Shown here: piece by piece, positions 1-12,960 of the stretch
Numbering within the stretch: position 1 is the stretch's first letter
Layout of the letters: each line of letters starts with the position of its first letter
Assembly: GCA_018340375.1 (NCBI GenBank)
Contig: JAFFJZ010000002.1
Span: 42,242,001-42,306,000, forward strand
DNA length: 64,000 bases
Source of the DNA: Gonatopus flavifemur
Lineage: Eukaryota; Arthropoda; Insecta; Hymenoptera; Dryinidae
Direction of reading: 5' to 3'
Translations under genes and position numbers: made by a program
Notes under the pieces: generated by a model
Database searches by the model: none
Told to the model about the DNA's origin: nothing
The model's input: only the letters and a program-made list of their open reading frames with translations

Positions 1-798
1 GATCAAGAAAATTTTATGCGTCCTGTACATAACCTCAAAAGTAGGGGAAAAAATGCATTTTCCCAGTATATACCCTTAGATATCTCAGAATCTTGACGTG
101 ATGGGCCAATTCTGACTCCGGATTCGGATTCTATGCAGCAAATTACTCCGGGAAATGGTCACCATTTCCAAGGGGGGAAAACCTCGCAGGCCTGTGTTAT
201 CATTGTATTTTATCTATTTATTTGTTGAATGATTATTTCAAATGCGTATACAGTTTTCGAGAAACAATATTTTATCTAAATTCAATTCGCTAAAAAGCTC
301 GATGATAATTAAATTCACCATCACAACTCGTGAAGTTCCGATCCGAGGTATCATCTAAAATTGGACATTTTTCATTTGCCTGGTCCGATTTTCGTTTTAA
401 GAATTTCAAAAGATATTGTTTGAAGAACTAATCGCTTTGGGGAACACGTTTTTGGAGGAAAAAATGACAGATGATTTGATATTAAGCGATAAAGAAGTGT
501 CTTGAGAAAGGGGAGGAATGGTGGGGGAAGAAACAGAGAAATGTCGCCAACACAGATGACGTTCAAGTTTCAAGTACATAGGTATGTAATGTGGCACTCG
601 TGTATCGTCGTCGTTCCGCTTTCTCACCCTTCCGGGGCATTCCCACTTCACTTACATGTATATAGTCCCGTAACTTTGTACATACTTGTCGCACATTGTA
701 GTTGCAATTTCTAGAGCACTACGCTAAGGCAAGCGCATAAGTAAAACAAGGAATTCCATTGAATGTAGAATAGTGAATTCGTTGCATATAATTTTCAT
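1..798. other. No gene recognised
   Basis: AT-rich sequence with only short overlapping open frames on both strands. I see no splice-bounded coding signal, RNA gene or repeat unit that I can support here. Confidence 0.5.
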
Positions 799-994
799 CA
801 CCCAAAAAATCATATTCTAAAAATGAGAATCTACTCTATAATATGAGCCTAGTACATTTTCCTCTTAATATCAGTGGTAATTCTTCTAACGTTCAGAGGA
901 CCTCCCACATCAATCCTCTGAAACTCAGAGGAATATGTACTAGCCTCATATTTTGGAGGAATATTCTAAATTCTAGTATACGATTTTTTCAGTG
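799..994. mobile_element. Short inverted-repeat element, type 1 (CAC...GTG)
   Basis: The left end reads CACCCAAAAAATCATA and the right end is close to its complement (CGATTTTTTCAGTG). The dinucleotide AT flanks both sides (797-798 and 995-996), consistent with a 2-bp target duplication. The interior is self-complementary: an ATATGAGCCTAGTAC stretch near 840-856 pairs with GTACTAGCCTCATATT near 937-953, and CTCAGAGGA/TCCTCTGA words recur in both orientations. It has no coding capacity, so if it moved it depended on a transposase elsewhere. Confidence 0.65.
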
Positions 995-3900
995 ATGTAG
1001 ACACCAGAAGAATGAATTTACCCAGGTTTGGAATATAACACGTTTTCTGATTTTTTTCGCTGATGTGATTTGTCACTTCAAATTCACTTCACACGAAAAA
1101 TATATATTGTACATGAATATGATCATCAATTATACAGAGCTATTTTAATTTTACTTCTCATTGCTTCTCATCAAACGATGGAAATAAAATATTAAGAAAG
1201 AAACGAAATCCGATTCGGATAGTAAATCATACATGTTTGGTGAAAGGATTACAATTTAATCCGAAAAAATTGTTACGTTCTTGCCTTTGTGCATGTTCTT
1301 CATAACGTTCGGATATCAAGATGAGGAAAAAATTCAACTAAAAATATCTTGACCTTGCATACGGACAAAACGTATGAATTTTACAATATAAAGAAAATCC
1401 AGCTTCTCCCTGAAAATGATACTCTGTGTGTAATCTTAGCATACGTAAGGTAAATATCGAGTCTTTCTTGTAGCGAAGAACATTGATAATCAATGATAAA
1501 GTTTGATTCGAGTTGTTTAGAAACATTGGATTACCTGATCCCAATCCTAACTTCAGCACAGTAAAAGACGTGACTCACCTGAATAAAAGAAAATATAATT
1601 TTCAATTGAAAAGAAAAAGAGTTTTCTTTATGAATCGCCGTTTGTCTATTCAGTATTTCGGCAACAGAGCCTTGTGCACATACAGGTAATCGGAGAAAGT
1701 CGTTGACCCTTAAGACTCTTCTATCATCTGAAAAATAAATTCATATATTACTTATCGCGCACATATATACATATATATATATATATTTTAATAAACGCAT
1801 GCAGTTTTTTCCACACTTGCGACACTGGATATCTTGAATCAACAAAAATTTTGCCAAGTTGACGGAAGTTAACAAATAATGTAAGTGATACCTCAAGAAG
1901 AGCGGTTTCTGCGTTCAATGACCTGTTATTGTCGATTGTATCACGGGCAAGTGTTTGGCAATTTACCATGTTTGGAGGTCGATGATATCGCTCGTCATCA
2001 TATTCTCTAAGATAATGAACTTTGAAAGACATTGAAAAAAAAAAATGACATTCGTTACTTCCTCGGCGGATGATACATTATAGTGATTACATTCGAGATG
2101 ATGATTCATAATATGACTAACTGGTTTATAAAATAAAACCGTATCAGATAACACAACCGGAGTCAAATGTATACTTACTCCAAACTTGCATTTGAAGAAG
2201 TTTAGAATTTATATGTGGAGGTCAAAAAACTTCCAGATCCATTTCGATCCACCGTATTCTATGTTCTGTCAATGATGAGATGCTTAAGGAACATCAATTT
2301 CACTATATTCTGTTTCTTATAGAGCTTACGATGTTACAAAAAATGTATTGAAAATACCTTAAAAAAATTGAAACATTGATTCGATTGATGAGATTCGAGC
2401 TGCGGGGCTCGAATTTGAATTATTTTCATCAATCCCATTCATAATTCAGCCATTGCAGAAGATCATAAATTTTGTTGTAAACAGATTTATTTAATGAAAG
2501 TAGGTTGATAGTTTTTGAACGATCAAAGTGACTGCTTTCTTTTTTAATAACAGCGCTCCCACAAGATGCCATCAGTTTCTTCGCTTCATTGCACATCTGA
2601 AAATATTAAAATTGACTGATAAATGATAATCCTGTTTTTTGCCTTCTCCTTTGAATGATTGAATCGATTCAATTTGATGAATCGGAAATCGAAGAGCTCG
2701 ACAAACGAATGTATTATGCGGCAAAAATTCAATTTTTAGAAGAATGCATTGATAATATTCGAATATCACAAAAGTATTTTCATCCAATTAGCTCTTCAGA
2801 TAAGAAATCAGGAAATATATATTCAAGTATATTTTTTCATTCATGAAATGAAGAATGATGTATGATCCAAAATGAATCGATCACATTTGCGATGTTTGTA
2901 TAATGTCAATTCTTTTTGGAAAATGTACACTCCTTCCAGGGTTACGGTACATTTCGAAGATTAACGAGAGCTCCTTTCATCCTCCTGTGATTGCTTTTCA
3001 TGCGGAATACACATACGGATGCATTTTCCTTAGATTTTTGTTTTGCATGGACAGAGGAGATGAAATTACTAGTTATTTGAATAGAGAAAAATACATATAT
3101 CTCATAGTGAACATAGATATGTTCAGATGAATAAAGAAAGAAGGATAAGAGCAGAGGGTGAGGTGGTGGTACATTGGAGAAAGAGGCAGCAAACAAGACT
3201 TTCGAATGTTCGAATGCACTTGCTTTGCTCGATGGATGGCAACTTTCTTCGGAGACGGTTTTCGAGAGTAGCTCGAGAAAGCAACTTCATGCTCCCTTAT
3301 AAGCGCATTTCATAACTGGTTAACGTTCCGTAACGCAATGGATAATACATGGTAAGGCGTCGTCTTTTTCAGTTTAACTGAATATAACGTGGAACGGTTT
3401 ACCATCATCTGTAATCTTCTCACTTCTCGGAAGTCATCAGAAATGTATTTTCGAAATGGTTTACTCCATTTTTTTTAAATATAAACCGATGGATTGTTAC
3501 AGGGAGGTTCATTATCAGTAATTTGATGTTTTCCTGTTTTGAACCGGAAACTATTGTTTCTACGATCAACGCTGAAAATCCGAGATCCTCGAATCAACGG
3601 TATTTCATAATTGTTGTAGAGAAATCATTCGATCAAGTCAATATTTTTCTCATTACACGACAACTCTCTAGGCAATATACAGTAGTCAGGACATTGGCCT
3701 TCTGCGAGTGAGTAGTTCCGACTTCTGTTTATATAACTTCTATCGTTATCAACTCGCTCACAAGTTCCATCTAATATCAGACGAATGGAAAGAGTATAAT
3801 TGTGATTTTCGATGTCTTCGACATCCACCTTATAATACAAAACAAATCATCATTCTATCGGATGAACATTTCATGCATAATTTTGATTCAAAATTTTATC

Positions 3901-6085
3901 ACTAAATTGAGTGTAAAATTATAGCAAATTCAAAATATGTGATATGCTCAGAAGGTTGTAAAAGTCATATATCGGTATTGCATCAAATCAACACTGCTTA
4001 ACGTGTGTAGAATTTTGTTAAATAAGTTTCATATACATATTTATAGTGCTTAAATTATCTATAAAATAATACACAAATACTAGTTTATTCCATTCTTTGA
4101 TTTATTAAATTCTGTTTATGCTTACGACATGGATTGCAACATCATTAGCATAGAAATGCAAATACAAGAATTGAGTTAAATTCGATATGCATAGGTTGGC
4201 TCGTTTTCCAACATCAACGTCATTCGCATCCTCGTCATTAGGTTTCTCACAATAGGGAGTGTCGATAACCTGGTCATAGTTGTCTCTCATTCCTGAGTTA
4301 AAATTGTCAAATATTATTCGATATTCAATAGAAATTTCAGAAATTATTCTTCATTCTTTTGTGTAGAAAGAGCTACTAGTGCGCAGGCAAACCAATTCTC
4401 ACTCAAGGAGCTCAGGGTTTTCCGTTTCTCTCGATTATACCCCTGATAATCATAATTGCAATGTGTGCTATATGAATAATTATTAACCTTCAAAAAAAAA
4501 ACTATCAATGAACATCGTTATTGGATAATGAATATTGACCTTGTGAGTATAATTATATTTTGAAATAAATTATAATATCATTCAATGTTACACAATATGA
4601 GGTACAGATCAAATAAATCGTGTTGTATGAATTGTGAAAATTATATACACATGTTTTTTGGAGGTGAAATATTGTAGGCATATCAAGTATTTTATCGGTC
4701 ATTTTGTAACGCCATTATTCATATCATATGGTGTTATTCGTAAGATCATTGAAAAAATACTTGATGGTGAATATATTGAGAAATATTTTACATTATTGGA
4801 ATAAATAACATAAATAATACAAGTAGGGTGAGAAGAGTAGGGAAGTATAATATTGGAATTACTTTTAATTGCAATGTAAGTCACTATTGTATTTGCCAGT
4901 ACATATATCGTTGAGAATATTTATTAATTATAGTAATTTGTTCAATAAGATATTAATTCATCACATACATAATACTTCTATGTTATGTTTCAATTATATA
5001 ACGTTGGTTTGCACAAGTTTTGTTTTTTTACTCAAATAACGCTACTGTGAAGTGAAAGATGTTACATCATTATAATATATCAACGATCTTTGAGAGAAAC
5101 AGACTAGTTACTTCCAGGGGTGGACTGACTTCTAAATTTGAATGTGCAAAACGAATGTGTTGATTGGTCTTAGACGAGTTCCACAAAAACAAAAAAAATT
5201 AATGATTTTTATATAAATCCAAGAATTTTTCTTCCGAAACATTCGGTTTTAGATAATTAATTTACACTCACGAATACGATTTTCAAAGCTTATCACTTGA
5301 GGTTTATATGAAAAATTATAAAAAATTCTTAGATTCTCACCGCGCTAATCAAATATTTTGAAAATTATTTGACAACACATGAATTCAATTCCCAGTCCAA
5401 AATTAGTGATTTTGGTTCAGCGAACTTGTGAAGCTTTTGATGTCACCTTTTTTTTTTAATTTTTTTTTGTCATGTGTATAATGGTATTACTCGAGAAAGT
5501 GGGTCGCAGAAAGCAAGGCCATTGACACTGTCTTGATGCAGTGAGAGAGCCACTTTTCTTTCTTCTTCCCTCTCTTTTATCTTCAATTCTTCCTCCTTCT
5601 TTTATTCATTTTCATTTCCCTTCAAATGCACCTCTCTTTCTCCTTGACATGCTCGATCGCAAATCAACTTGATATAATATTTGTTGATCGTGTTGGAGAT
5701 AGGTGGGAATACCATATTTACTTTGAACGGAAGAAGGAAGGACATCCGTCCATTACAATACATTATGTCACATAAGAGTCCCAACATAATACTCAACTTT
5801 TGATATGTTATTAAGAAATTCAAGAATTTTTAATCCAACTAGTATTATGAAATTTTGTCAATTATGTAATAATAAGAATTCTTCATCATCTTAATTTGGA
5901 ATAAATTAGAAGACAAGAATTACACAAGTTCGGGCGCGGTGGTGCCATGAAGTGCACAAAAATTGTTTATTGGATTCTATTTTCTTGTGTGATCAATTGA
6001 AGGGCACTTGTATTCAAAATTTCGTAAATAATAATTTCGTTCAATAGTTTATTCTGTTCGATAAGCAAGAGTACTTTGGTTATTA
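995..6085. other. About 5 kb with no gene recognised
   Basis: AT-rich DNA with no recognisable protein domain. A short AT microsatellite lies near 1763-1788. Open frames are all under about 95 codons, overlap each other on opposite strands and lack any family resemblance I can name. A C/T-rich stretch near 5551-5645 has no attached gene. Confidence 0.45.
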
Positions 6086-6322
6086 CACGGGGAAAATAAT
6101 TATCAGCTGTTATATTTGGATAGCTAAAAATTAGCTACGGGAGCTATTCTTTAGCTGTCACAGCTAACCACTTAGCGGTAACAGGAAGAAGTTAATTATT
6201 TCACTATCCAAATATTAACCACAAAACCTGTACAATCACAGCTACAGTTTTCTGGCTATAGCAGTGGAAAAAGGGCGATAACAAAATAAATAGCTGCCTC
6301 AGCTATTTCACTCTTTTACGTG
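6086..6322. mobile_element. Inverted-repeat element with AGCT-word interior
   Basis: Ends are CACGGGGAAAA (left) and TTTTACGTG (right), with TA on both sides (6084-6085, 6323-6324). The 237-bp interior is made of repeated TTAGCT/AGCTAA words in both orientations, for example around 6121-6180 and 6236-6310. It is homologous, in reverse orientation, to 16870-17112: both contain a TATTTGGATAGC block and the run ACGGGAGCTATTCTTTAGCT. Non-coding and presumably non-autonomous. Confidence 0.7.
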
Positions 6323-6324
6323 TA

Positions 6325-7657
6325 ATATTGAAAAAAAAAACCCAAGAAATGTATTATACAACATTCACATGTAACAATTATCTCTAAGTTGAAAATAATT
6401 TTTATAACGAATGAAATTGAATGCGTTTCACTCATAAGTAGCTTGGTTATAAATTCGTCTCTTGCCAATGACCTCTAGAGAAACTTTCACTTCGCTACTC
6501 CCTCTCTTGTTTTCTTTCTCTTTCCCTGAGACCTATCAAATCGTTGAGATTTTCTAGGCTGAATATTAGGATCGATGTACTCCATTGAAGCGGTGTTTCC
6601 ATTACAAATTTATATTCCAGCCTGGTCCAATTTTCTTCCCTGGTAAATCAAAGATTCATCAAAACAAAGTGAGACAATACAAAGAAAAATATATCTCTCC
6701 AGTTTCAGTTTTTTGTCGAACCCAAAAGAATCCATAAAATTAATATCTTAAGGCCTGAAATGAAGATACAAGATTTGAGTCTTGAAGAAACGAAATCTAG
6801 AAGATTCTCCTGAGACAGTAGAAATACTCCGTTTGCAGAGATGAAACCCTTCTAATATCCCGATATGGTATTATGTATGCGCGTAACATGAAAATAATTA
6901 CACGTAATTTATGATTGAATTTGAATGTTAAGACCGAGTAGTAATTTCAACAACAACAATAGACGAGAAACTTTCCCTGCTCCTTGTAATATGAATGGTT
7001 ACCGTAAACCAACGTTGCTTGCGCATCTTGATTTTATTTGATTTTTTTACTTGCACGTGTGTTCCGCCTTTCTCATGACGTTCGAGGTGAGGTAAGGTAA
7101 GCAAGGCACCGTCACTGTCAATGCCGAATTCCGTCGAATGAACGCTTTACACTTCTTTCCCCGGTCGACGAACTTCCATTCCCAACTGAGCTCTGCTTTC
7201 TTGCATCGTTGCGTCAGAAACGTAATAAGAATTCGCGTCCTCGCGTGACATATGAACGATTTCTCAATAAATTCATATTATCGGCATTCGAAGTGTGTAA
7301 CAATTTCTAAATAATCTCACAAATGGTATTCGTAATCGTGGATAACATACATCCATACATCTACATCATTTCAGTGTGAAGAATAACACAAATCATGACG
7401 TAAATCATATAGATATATGACAAATTCTTTCTCCTGAAGAGGATATCGAAGCATAATGTTTCCTAATGAAGGATGCATCTTGTAGAAATTCCTGTGACGT
7501 GATTGTTTAGGAATGATGAGTGCATTTTGCGCATCGTATGAGATATAAAATTATTCATTTTGTTTGAAATATTTATGTATTTCGATGAATCACCTTCTTC
7601 GTAGTGAGATCCTTTAGCCGAGAAGGTAGGAATTAGCAATTTTGTATTGTGAAATAT
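6325..7657. other. No gene recognised
   Basis: AT-rich DNA with a slightly GC-richer patch near 7060-7250. No frame, RNA gene or repeat that I can name. Confidence 0.45.
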
Positions 7658-7659
7658 TA

Positions 7660-7999
7660 CACGGAAAAAAATTAATTATCCGGGGAAAGGACAGCTGCTA
7701 GATTTTTAGTTCTATCAGCAAAAGTTTGACTGATGTTGCTAAGAAATTAGCTGCCCTGTGGGTGCTACACGGAGAAAGAGGTATCTTGGAAAATACCATA
7801 ATTTATGGATTTTTGGCGTTGGTCTGACCCGAGTCAAAATATTTACGTGAAGATACCTCTAAGAGTACCATAATGGCTGGGACTTTTATGAGGAAGGTAC
7901 CAGTATATGATATTTTTCAAGATATCTGTTCTCTCAGTGTAAGATATTTAGTTTTCATAGCTAAAATTTAGCTGATACAACTAAAAATTTCTTCCCGTG
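7660..7999. mobile_element. AGCT-word inverted-repeat element, host of a nested element
   Basis: Left end CACGGAAAAAAATTAATTA and right end TTTCTTCCCGTG, with TA at 7658-7659 and 8000-8001. Its AGCT-type interior (7690-7760 and 7945-7990) is split by a second element at 7768-7939 that has its own TA duplication. Without the insert it would be about 166 bp. Confidence 0.7.
7768..7939. mobile_element. Nested inverted-repeat element, GTACCATAATTTATGG family (copy 1)
   Basis: Starts CACGGAGAAAGAGGTATCTTG and ends with the near complement AAGATATCTGTTCTCTCAGTG, flanked by TA at 7766-7767 and 7940-7941. Inner words ACCATAATTTATGG and GGTCTGACCCGAGTC are shared with 24460-24726 and, more diverged, with 49134-49310. 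It sits inside the element at 7660-7999, so it inserted later. Confidence 0.75.
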
Positions 8000-8001
8000 T
8001 A

Positions 8002-8944
8002 GGTAACAATTGCGAGGAAGGATATTAATTTGATGGCAGGTATTCCAAAATTGTAATGAGTACCATTCAACATCGGGAAGAGTGCAATGTAATGTTTACG
8101 TTACCATGGAAATGATGAAGTAACACAATAACGATTACCAGATTGCCATGTCATCACTCAACTCCTATTTTAAAACTGCGATAAGAGCTAGAATGAATGA
8201 TAATCACTCCCGTATATGCTTTTTTCTACGTATCGAGAGAGGTTCTAATAATTAATAAATTGAAAGTAAATTTAGATTATGATGATATTTCCTCTAGGAT
8301 CGCTGCAAAGATTAGTACTTTCTCTTTTTAAACGATGAGTTGATAACGATGTTATTATCTTATAGAAGAAAGTATGACGACATATCCACCTTATACAGTA
8401 ATATTGTAATTTATCGTAGCTGTTTGAAATTTATCCTTTATATGATATTCGGATACCTTCCTTCATCGCTCATTCATATGTGTTCCACTTGGATGCAAGA
8501 TGTACAATCTAATGAAAATTTCTAACAATCCCATCATTAATTTTTTTCAATCATACACGGTTTTATTTCCATAATTGAATTACAAGATCTGAACGTCAAA
8601 AACGCCCAAATGAGATTACGTGATGTTATTCAATTCATAACCGTATCTCTAACGTCAGCAATTATAAATGTATTGCAAAGTATCAATACATTATGACAGA
8701 AATGAGAGCAGCCAATCATTGATTGCACTTGCAACTGTATTCAATTACAAGTTAGTCTTGTTTTCTGATTCATACAGTTATCGTGTTCGCGATCTACGAT
8801 GATAATTTATAACAATCGAATTTTGAAATAGATTCAAATTTGCCATTGTTTGTTTTTCATTGATGGATACGAAATTGGAAAATGGTAAAATACGCGATAG
8901 ATAACTTGACTTCAAATCACGTCTACTCGATATGAACAAATAAG
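8002..8944. other. No gene recognised
   Basis: AT-rich DNA with short chance open frames only; no repeat boundary that I can define. Confidence 0.45.
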
Positions 8945-9667
8945 GTAGCATACGCACTTCCTGAGAATGTTCTGAGAATATACGTTGAGGATATTCGAAT
9001 ATTCTATGGAGATTCTTATTGCGTGCGAATATATTTTACGCACATTCTCAGAATGTTTGAATGGAACTGTTTCGAATATTCTCAGAATAAAATAAGAATT
9101 CCCGTCAATATAAACTTCTGCATGTCACCGAAAACTACTTCACAATCAATTTTTGTTTACCATTAGACATCTGTAATCACGAATGGTTGGCAATAATATG
9201 AATTCACATAGATGGATGAGATACTTATGATCGCAACAGGCAATAATAATATATATACGGTATTTCTCAATATTTTATTACACTTTTGAGGATTATTTTC
9301 AACACATGGCACTCTCAGAGAACATTTGCGATATTAAAATGCATCTTTCATAGATTTATTATTCCCAAAACACAAATTGAAATGATATATATTGTCCAAA
9401 GGTCTGTAGCCTGTCAACAACATTATCCGCCATTAATAAATTCATGTCATCACGATACTTGCGCATGCGCTGCTCATCAATCTCCCTACAAACTCTGTAC
9501 GCACATTGTACGAACGTTCCTAGAATATTCGAAACAGTCTCATTCAAATGTTCTAAGGCTCTTCTGAGAATATATACGAATCTTCTACGCTCTTTGTGAG
9601 AATATTCGACCAAGTACATTTTACGGATGTCGTGAAAATATTCTCAGAATATTCTACGTTACATGGG
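8945..9667. repeat. GAATATTC-word repeat, right end preserved
   Basis: Two clusters (about 8960-9110 and 9490-9665) are rich in GAATATTC, TTCTGAGAATAT and their complements, separated by about 380 bp of other sequence. The right edge ends CTACGTTACATGGG, like other GGG-ending elements. The matching left terminus is missing, so this is a truncated or interrupted member. Open frames on both strands here are byproducts of the inverted words. Confidence 0.5.
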
Positions 9668-10461
9668 TGTAGATAACATGAGCGTGGATGCCTAAATTGG
9701 AATAAAAAAGCCACTTTCATTATTCGAAGATTGTAAAAAAATTACAAGGAGGGTTCAAGATATTAATCGGCTCTGGTCCAATTGTTTTTCACACTGCAGA
9801 GAAGATGACCAAATGAGGAAATCTCACTCTTCGTGCACACAGGAATTATTTTTCCAATGAAATTTTCATAGTTTTGAAGTGAAATTTTGAAATTCCAGTT
9901 AAAAATTTCACAATTTACAGATGTAACATGTATTTTATCGCAATAAGTTTAATGTAATATTTATAATTTGTTGGGTATTGCATTCAGATAGAGCTAGAGA
10001 TTACTAATTGATATCATTAACTTCGAAATCATTGGTTTGTAAACGTAGAGCGTTGAGATGATCTTAATCTTTGCTCCAACTTGTGCTAAGTCTGCCAGCT
10101 GCACTCGATAACATCCGATTCTCGTTATAAACTCCATCTACCTAGCTAAATGAGAAAGAGAGTTCGGGTAGAAATTAATTATAAGATTAATCAACAACAT
10201 AGAATCATCCTACGTCATTTTTGAAGATTGGTTTCTTCGAAGTTTCAGTGACTTGTGTGCGTCCGTTGATATAAATATACGAAGCAAAGTTCCCACCTTC
10301 ATCATTACGATCTATCAAATTCGAAAATTATAATTCCATCCCGTGACACACAAATTATCACAATCGGAGCATATTATACACGTACAATAATCATTGATTT
10401 TCATTTTTGAATTAAAATTTGAAAACTAGTGTCATCACTGATTTTTCAAGTCAAGAGTCAA
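9668..10461. other. No gene recognised
   Basis: AT-rich unique-looking DNA between two repeat blocks, with no supported gene. Confidence 0.45.
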
Positions 10462-10987
10462 CACTCGGAGAAAAAAAGTTGCTGAAACAGCAAACTTCGA
10501 AAATTTGCTTTGTTGATGAGGCAGAACTTGTTGCTAGATTAGCCAAAAATTTGCCATCACACCGAGAAAACTGTTTGGTTAGAACAACAAAACATTTTGG
10601 TTGATATGCGAACAACAAAAAACTTTTGTTCCTTCAATCAAATTTTTGTGCTTTCAACAAAATTATTTTGTTCCTAAATGTGTTAACAAGAATATTTTGT
10701 ATGTAATACCAATGTGTTGTGGCAACAACAAAAATTTGGTTAGAATAACTAAAGTTTTTGGTTGTTCACATTGCAACAAAACTTTTTTTTTCGGTGTACA
10801 GCAAAAAATCTTGCTCTTTTAACAAGCGCTTGCCATTCAGCAATCCAGAATTGTAGATATACAGGGGGCTAGAAAATTTTGCTGAATTAGCAAATATCTT
10901 GCTAAAATAGCAGTATTTATGCTGTAACAGCAACCGTTCTGCTAATTTAGCAAAGCAGATTTTTCGGCAAAAATTTTTCTCTGCGTG
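10462..10987. mobile_element. TTGCT/AGCAA-word inverted-repeat element
   Basis: Starts CACTCGGAGAAAAAAAG and ends TTTTTCTCTGCGTG, with AA on both sides (10460-10461, 10988-10989). The interior outside the nested insert is a lattice of TTGCT, GCTGAA and TAGCAA words in both orientations (10478-10555 and 10800-10955). A second element with a different word lies inside it at 10560-10796. Confidence 0.65.
10560..10796. mobile_element. Nested CAACAAAA-word inverted-repeat element
   Basis: Starts CACCGAGAAAACTG and ends TTTTTTTCGGTG. Flanks are CA on the left and TA on the right, one mismatch from a 2-bp duplication. The interior repeats AACAACAAAA, TTTTGTT and TTGGTTAGAA in both orientations. The AGCAA lattice of the surrounding element resumes directly after it. 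Confidence 0.6.
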
Positions 10988-11009
10988 AAGTATTTTCTTG
11001 GCATTCTTG

Positions 11010-12960
11010 GCGTGTAACAGCCAAAAAAAGCGATTCATGAATTTCTTGTGGGAATATAGAAAGGGGGTTACAAACACTCTCAAAGTATATTATTAAGCAT
11101 ATATTCAAGTACAAGGAAAAATTTGTTCATCAAAAAATGATTAAAAATGACGGCCCTATAGTGATTTTCCTGAGACATCTCGCACGAGATGACACGCATC
11201 GTGACTCCATCAATTTTGCATATTTTAATACGAAATTTTATACACATCTTTGAAACAACATTTTGAATAGAAACACAGACTCATTTCAAAAAATATGAAT
11301 TTTTTTATATTTGGCGAGTGTTTGAAGTTAAAACTCCTTTTTTCGACAAAAAAAAAACAGTTGTTATTTGTTTATAGAAATTTTCCCAATTGATAGATCG
11401 AAAATTCCGTACGCGCTTCTTTCGAAAATGTTGTTTCAAAAATGTGCATGAAATTTCGTATGAAAATATACAAAATTGATGGAGTTATGGGGCGTACCGC
11501 CTCGTACGAGATATTTCAGGAAAATTATTGTAAAGCCCTCATTTTTAATTTTTTTTTGTACTGCAATATATGCTTAACAACATACTTTAAGAGTTTTTCT
11601 TACCCTCTTATCATACCAACGTAACCAAAAACACTTTTAAAATGTATTTTAAATGCATCGGATGAATTTAAAATCGTTTTTGGAATAAAGGATTTTTCGT
11701 AAAAGATTTCAAATGCATTTCAAAAGTATTGTTGAGAAAAGGTTTCTTTGAAATACTTTTTGAAATATATTTTGAGAACTTTTGTGAAAATGTATTTATC
11801 AGAATGTGAATAAAATACATTTAAAATGTTTTTTTTTAATTTGATATTATCATCATAATACTTCAAATGAATTTGGGAAGAAAATATTATTATTGATGTA
11901 TTCAAACAAATAGAAATTTGAAATCAAGCACTTGATGGGGCTTTAATCAAGATTTGTGAGTAAAATACATCCTGGATGGTTTGAAAAATATTTCATACAA
12001 ATTGCACTTCATGGCATCAAAATCATTTATCTCTGAAGATTGTTCTACAGCATGTGAAATAAATGTAATTCGGTTTTCTATCATCAACCATATGTAGACA
12101 GACAAAATTTTTGAGGTATCAAAAAGATTGTTTATAAATTTCTAAGAAAAAATTGGATACAACAGTTCTCATAGTTCGAAAAATATCCCAAGTGAAATTT
12201 CCAAACTTTTTCTCAATAATATATATATATATATGTTGTTACTATTTGAGATATCTTTTAAACTTTGAAAACTGATGCATTTGTTTTCTTTAGGAATCTG
12301 AAAATAATTTTTGCGATGTCTCAAGAACTGTGCCATTTGGAGTTTTACTTTGATGTACCCAATAATTTTGCATTCTCCTCTCAAAAATGTGGAAGTGATG
12401 ATACAAGAAACGATTGATGTAACTGAGAATATATTTTATGAATATATTCTATTCGAAAAACAAACTTAATGCTCTTCTAGATCAATTCACAAGGTATTAC
12501 AAACCCAAAAAAATGCATTCCAAGTATAAATCGAGTGGTTTTGATAAATGTAAATTTTGTTAATCTAATTGCAAGATTAATACTTTTATAGAATCAGTTT
12601 TAAGCTTCAAAAGAGTATTTCCCATGCATTTAAAGTCAATTTTCAATGCATATGGTATATGAATCCAATGTTATAGTTAATAGTTTTGAAATGCATTTAT
12701 AGGTGTATTCACTATGCATTTTAAGCGTCCCATAATAGTCCTATTTGACGATCTTATTAAAAGAATTTGAAATGCATTTTGACAAATGCATTTGAAATAC
12801 ATTACGTACATTTAAAATGTATTTGAATACATTAAATGAATGCATTGAAAATATATTTCAAATGCTTTGGTAAAATGCATTTCAAAAGCGTTTTTGGTTA
12901 CGTGGGTATTTCCGAAAAAAATTCTGGAAAATCGCGTTTTTTTCGGCTGTGACCCTGATT
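11010..12960. repeat. Long imperfect palindrome interrupted in its right arm
   Basis: The left arm runs from about 11010 to 11280. Its complement runs from about 11420 to 11612 and resumes at about 12909-12960, after the inserted element at 11616-12906. Paired landmarks: CTCGCACGAGATGACACGCATC near 11177 with GGCGTACCGCCTCGTACGAG near 11491; AAGTATATTATTAAGCATAT near 11083 with ATATGCTTAACAACATACTT near 11568; GCCAAAAAAAGCGATTCATG near 11021 with ATCGCGTTTTTTTCGGCTGT near 12930. A transcript through it could fold into a long hairpin. Confidence 0.6.
11616..12906. mobile_element. 1.3-kb inverted-repeat element with AATGCATTT words
   Basis: Ends CCAACGTAACCAAAAACAC and GCGTTTTTGGTTACGTGGG are inverted repeats. 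TA flanks both sides (11614-11615, 12907-12908). The interior near each end is saturated with AAATGCATTT and close variants, for example 11640-11860 and 12590-12895, while the middle (about 11900-12560) is less word-rich. It has no meaningful open frame. It lies in the right arm of the palindrome at 11010-12960, so it is the younger of the two. Confidence 0.7.

Noticed and set aside
694..706. CATTGTAGTTGCA resembles part of the miR-33 mature sequence
   Set aside because: The match is short, the seed start differs, and the flanks do not form a precursor hairpin.
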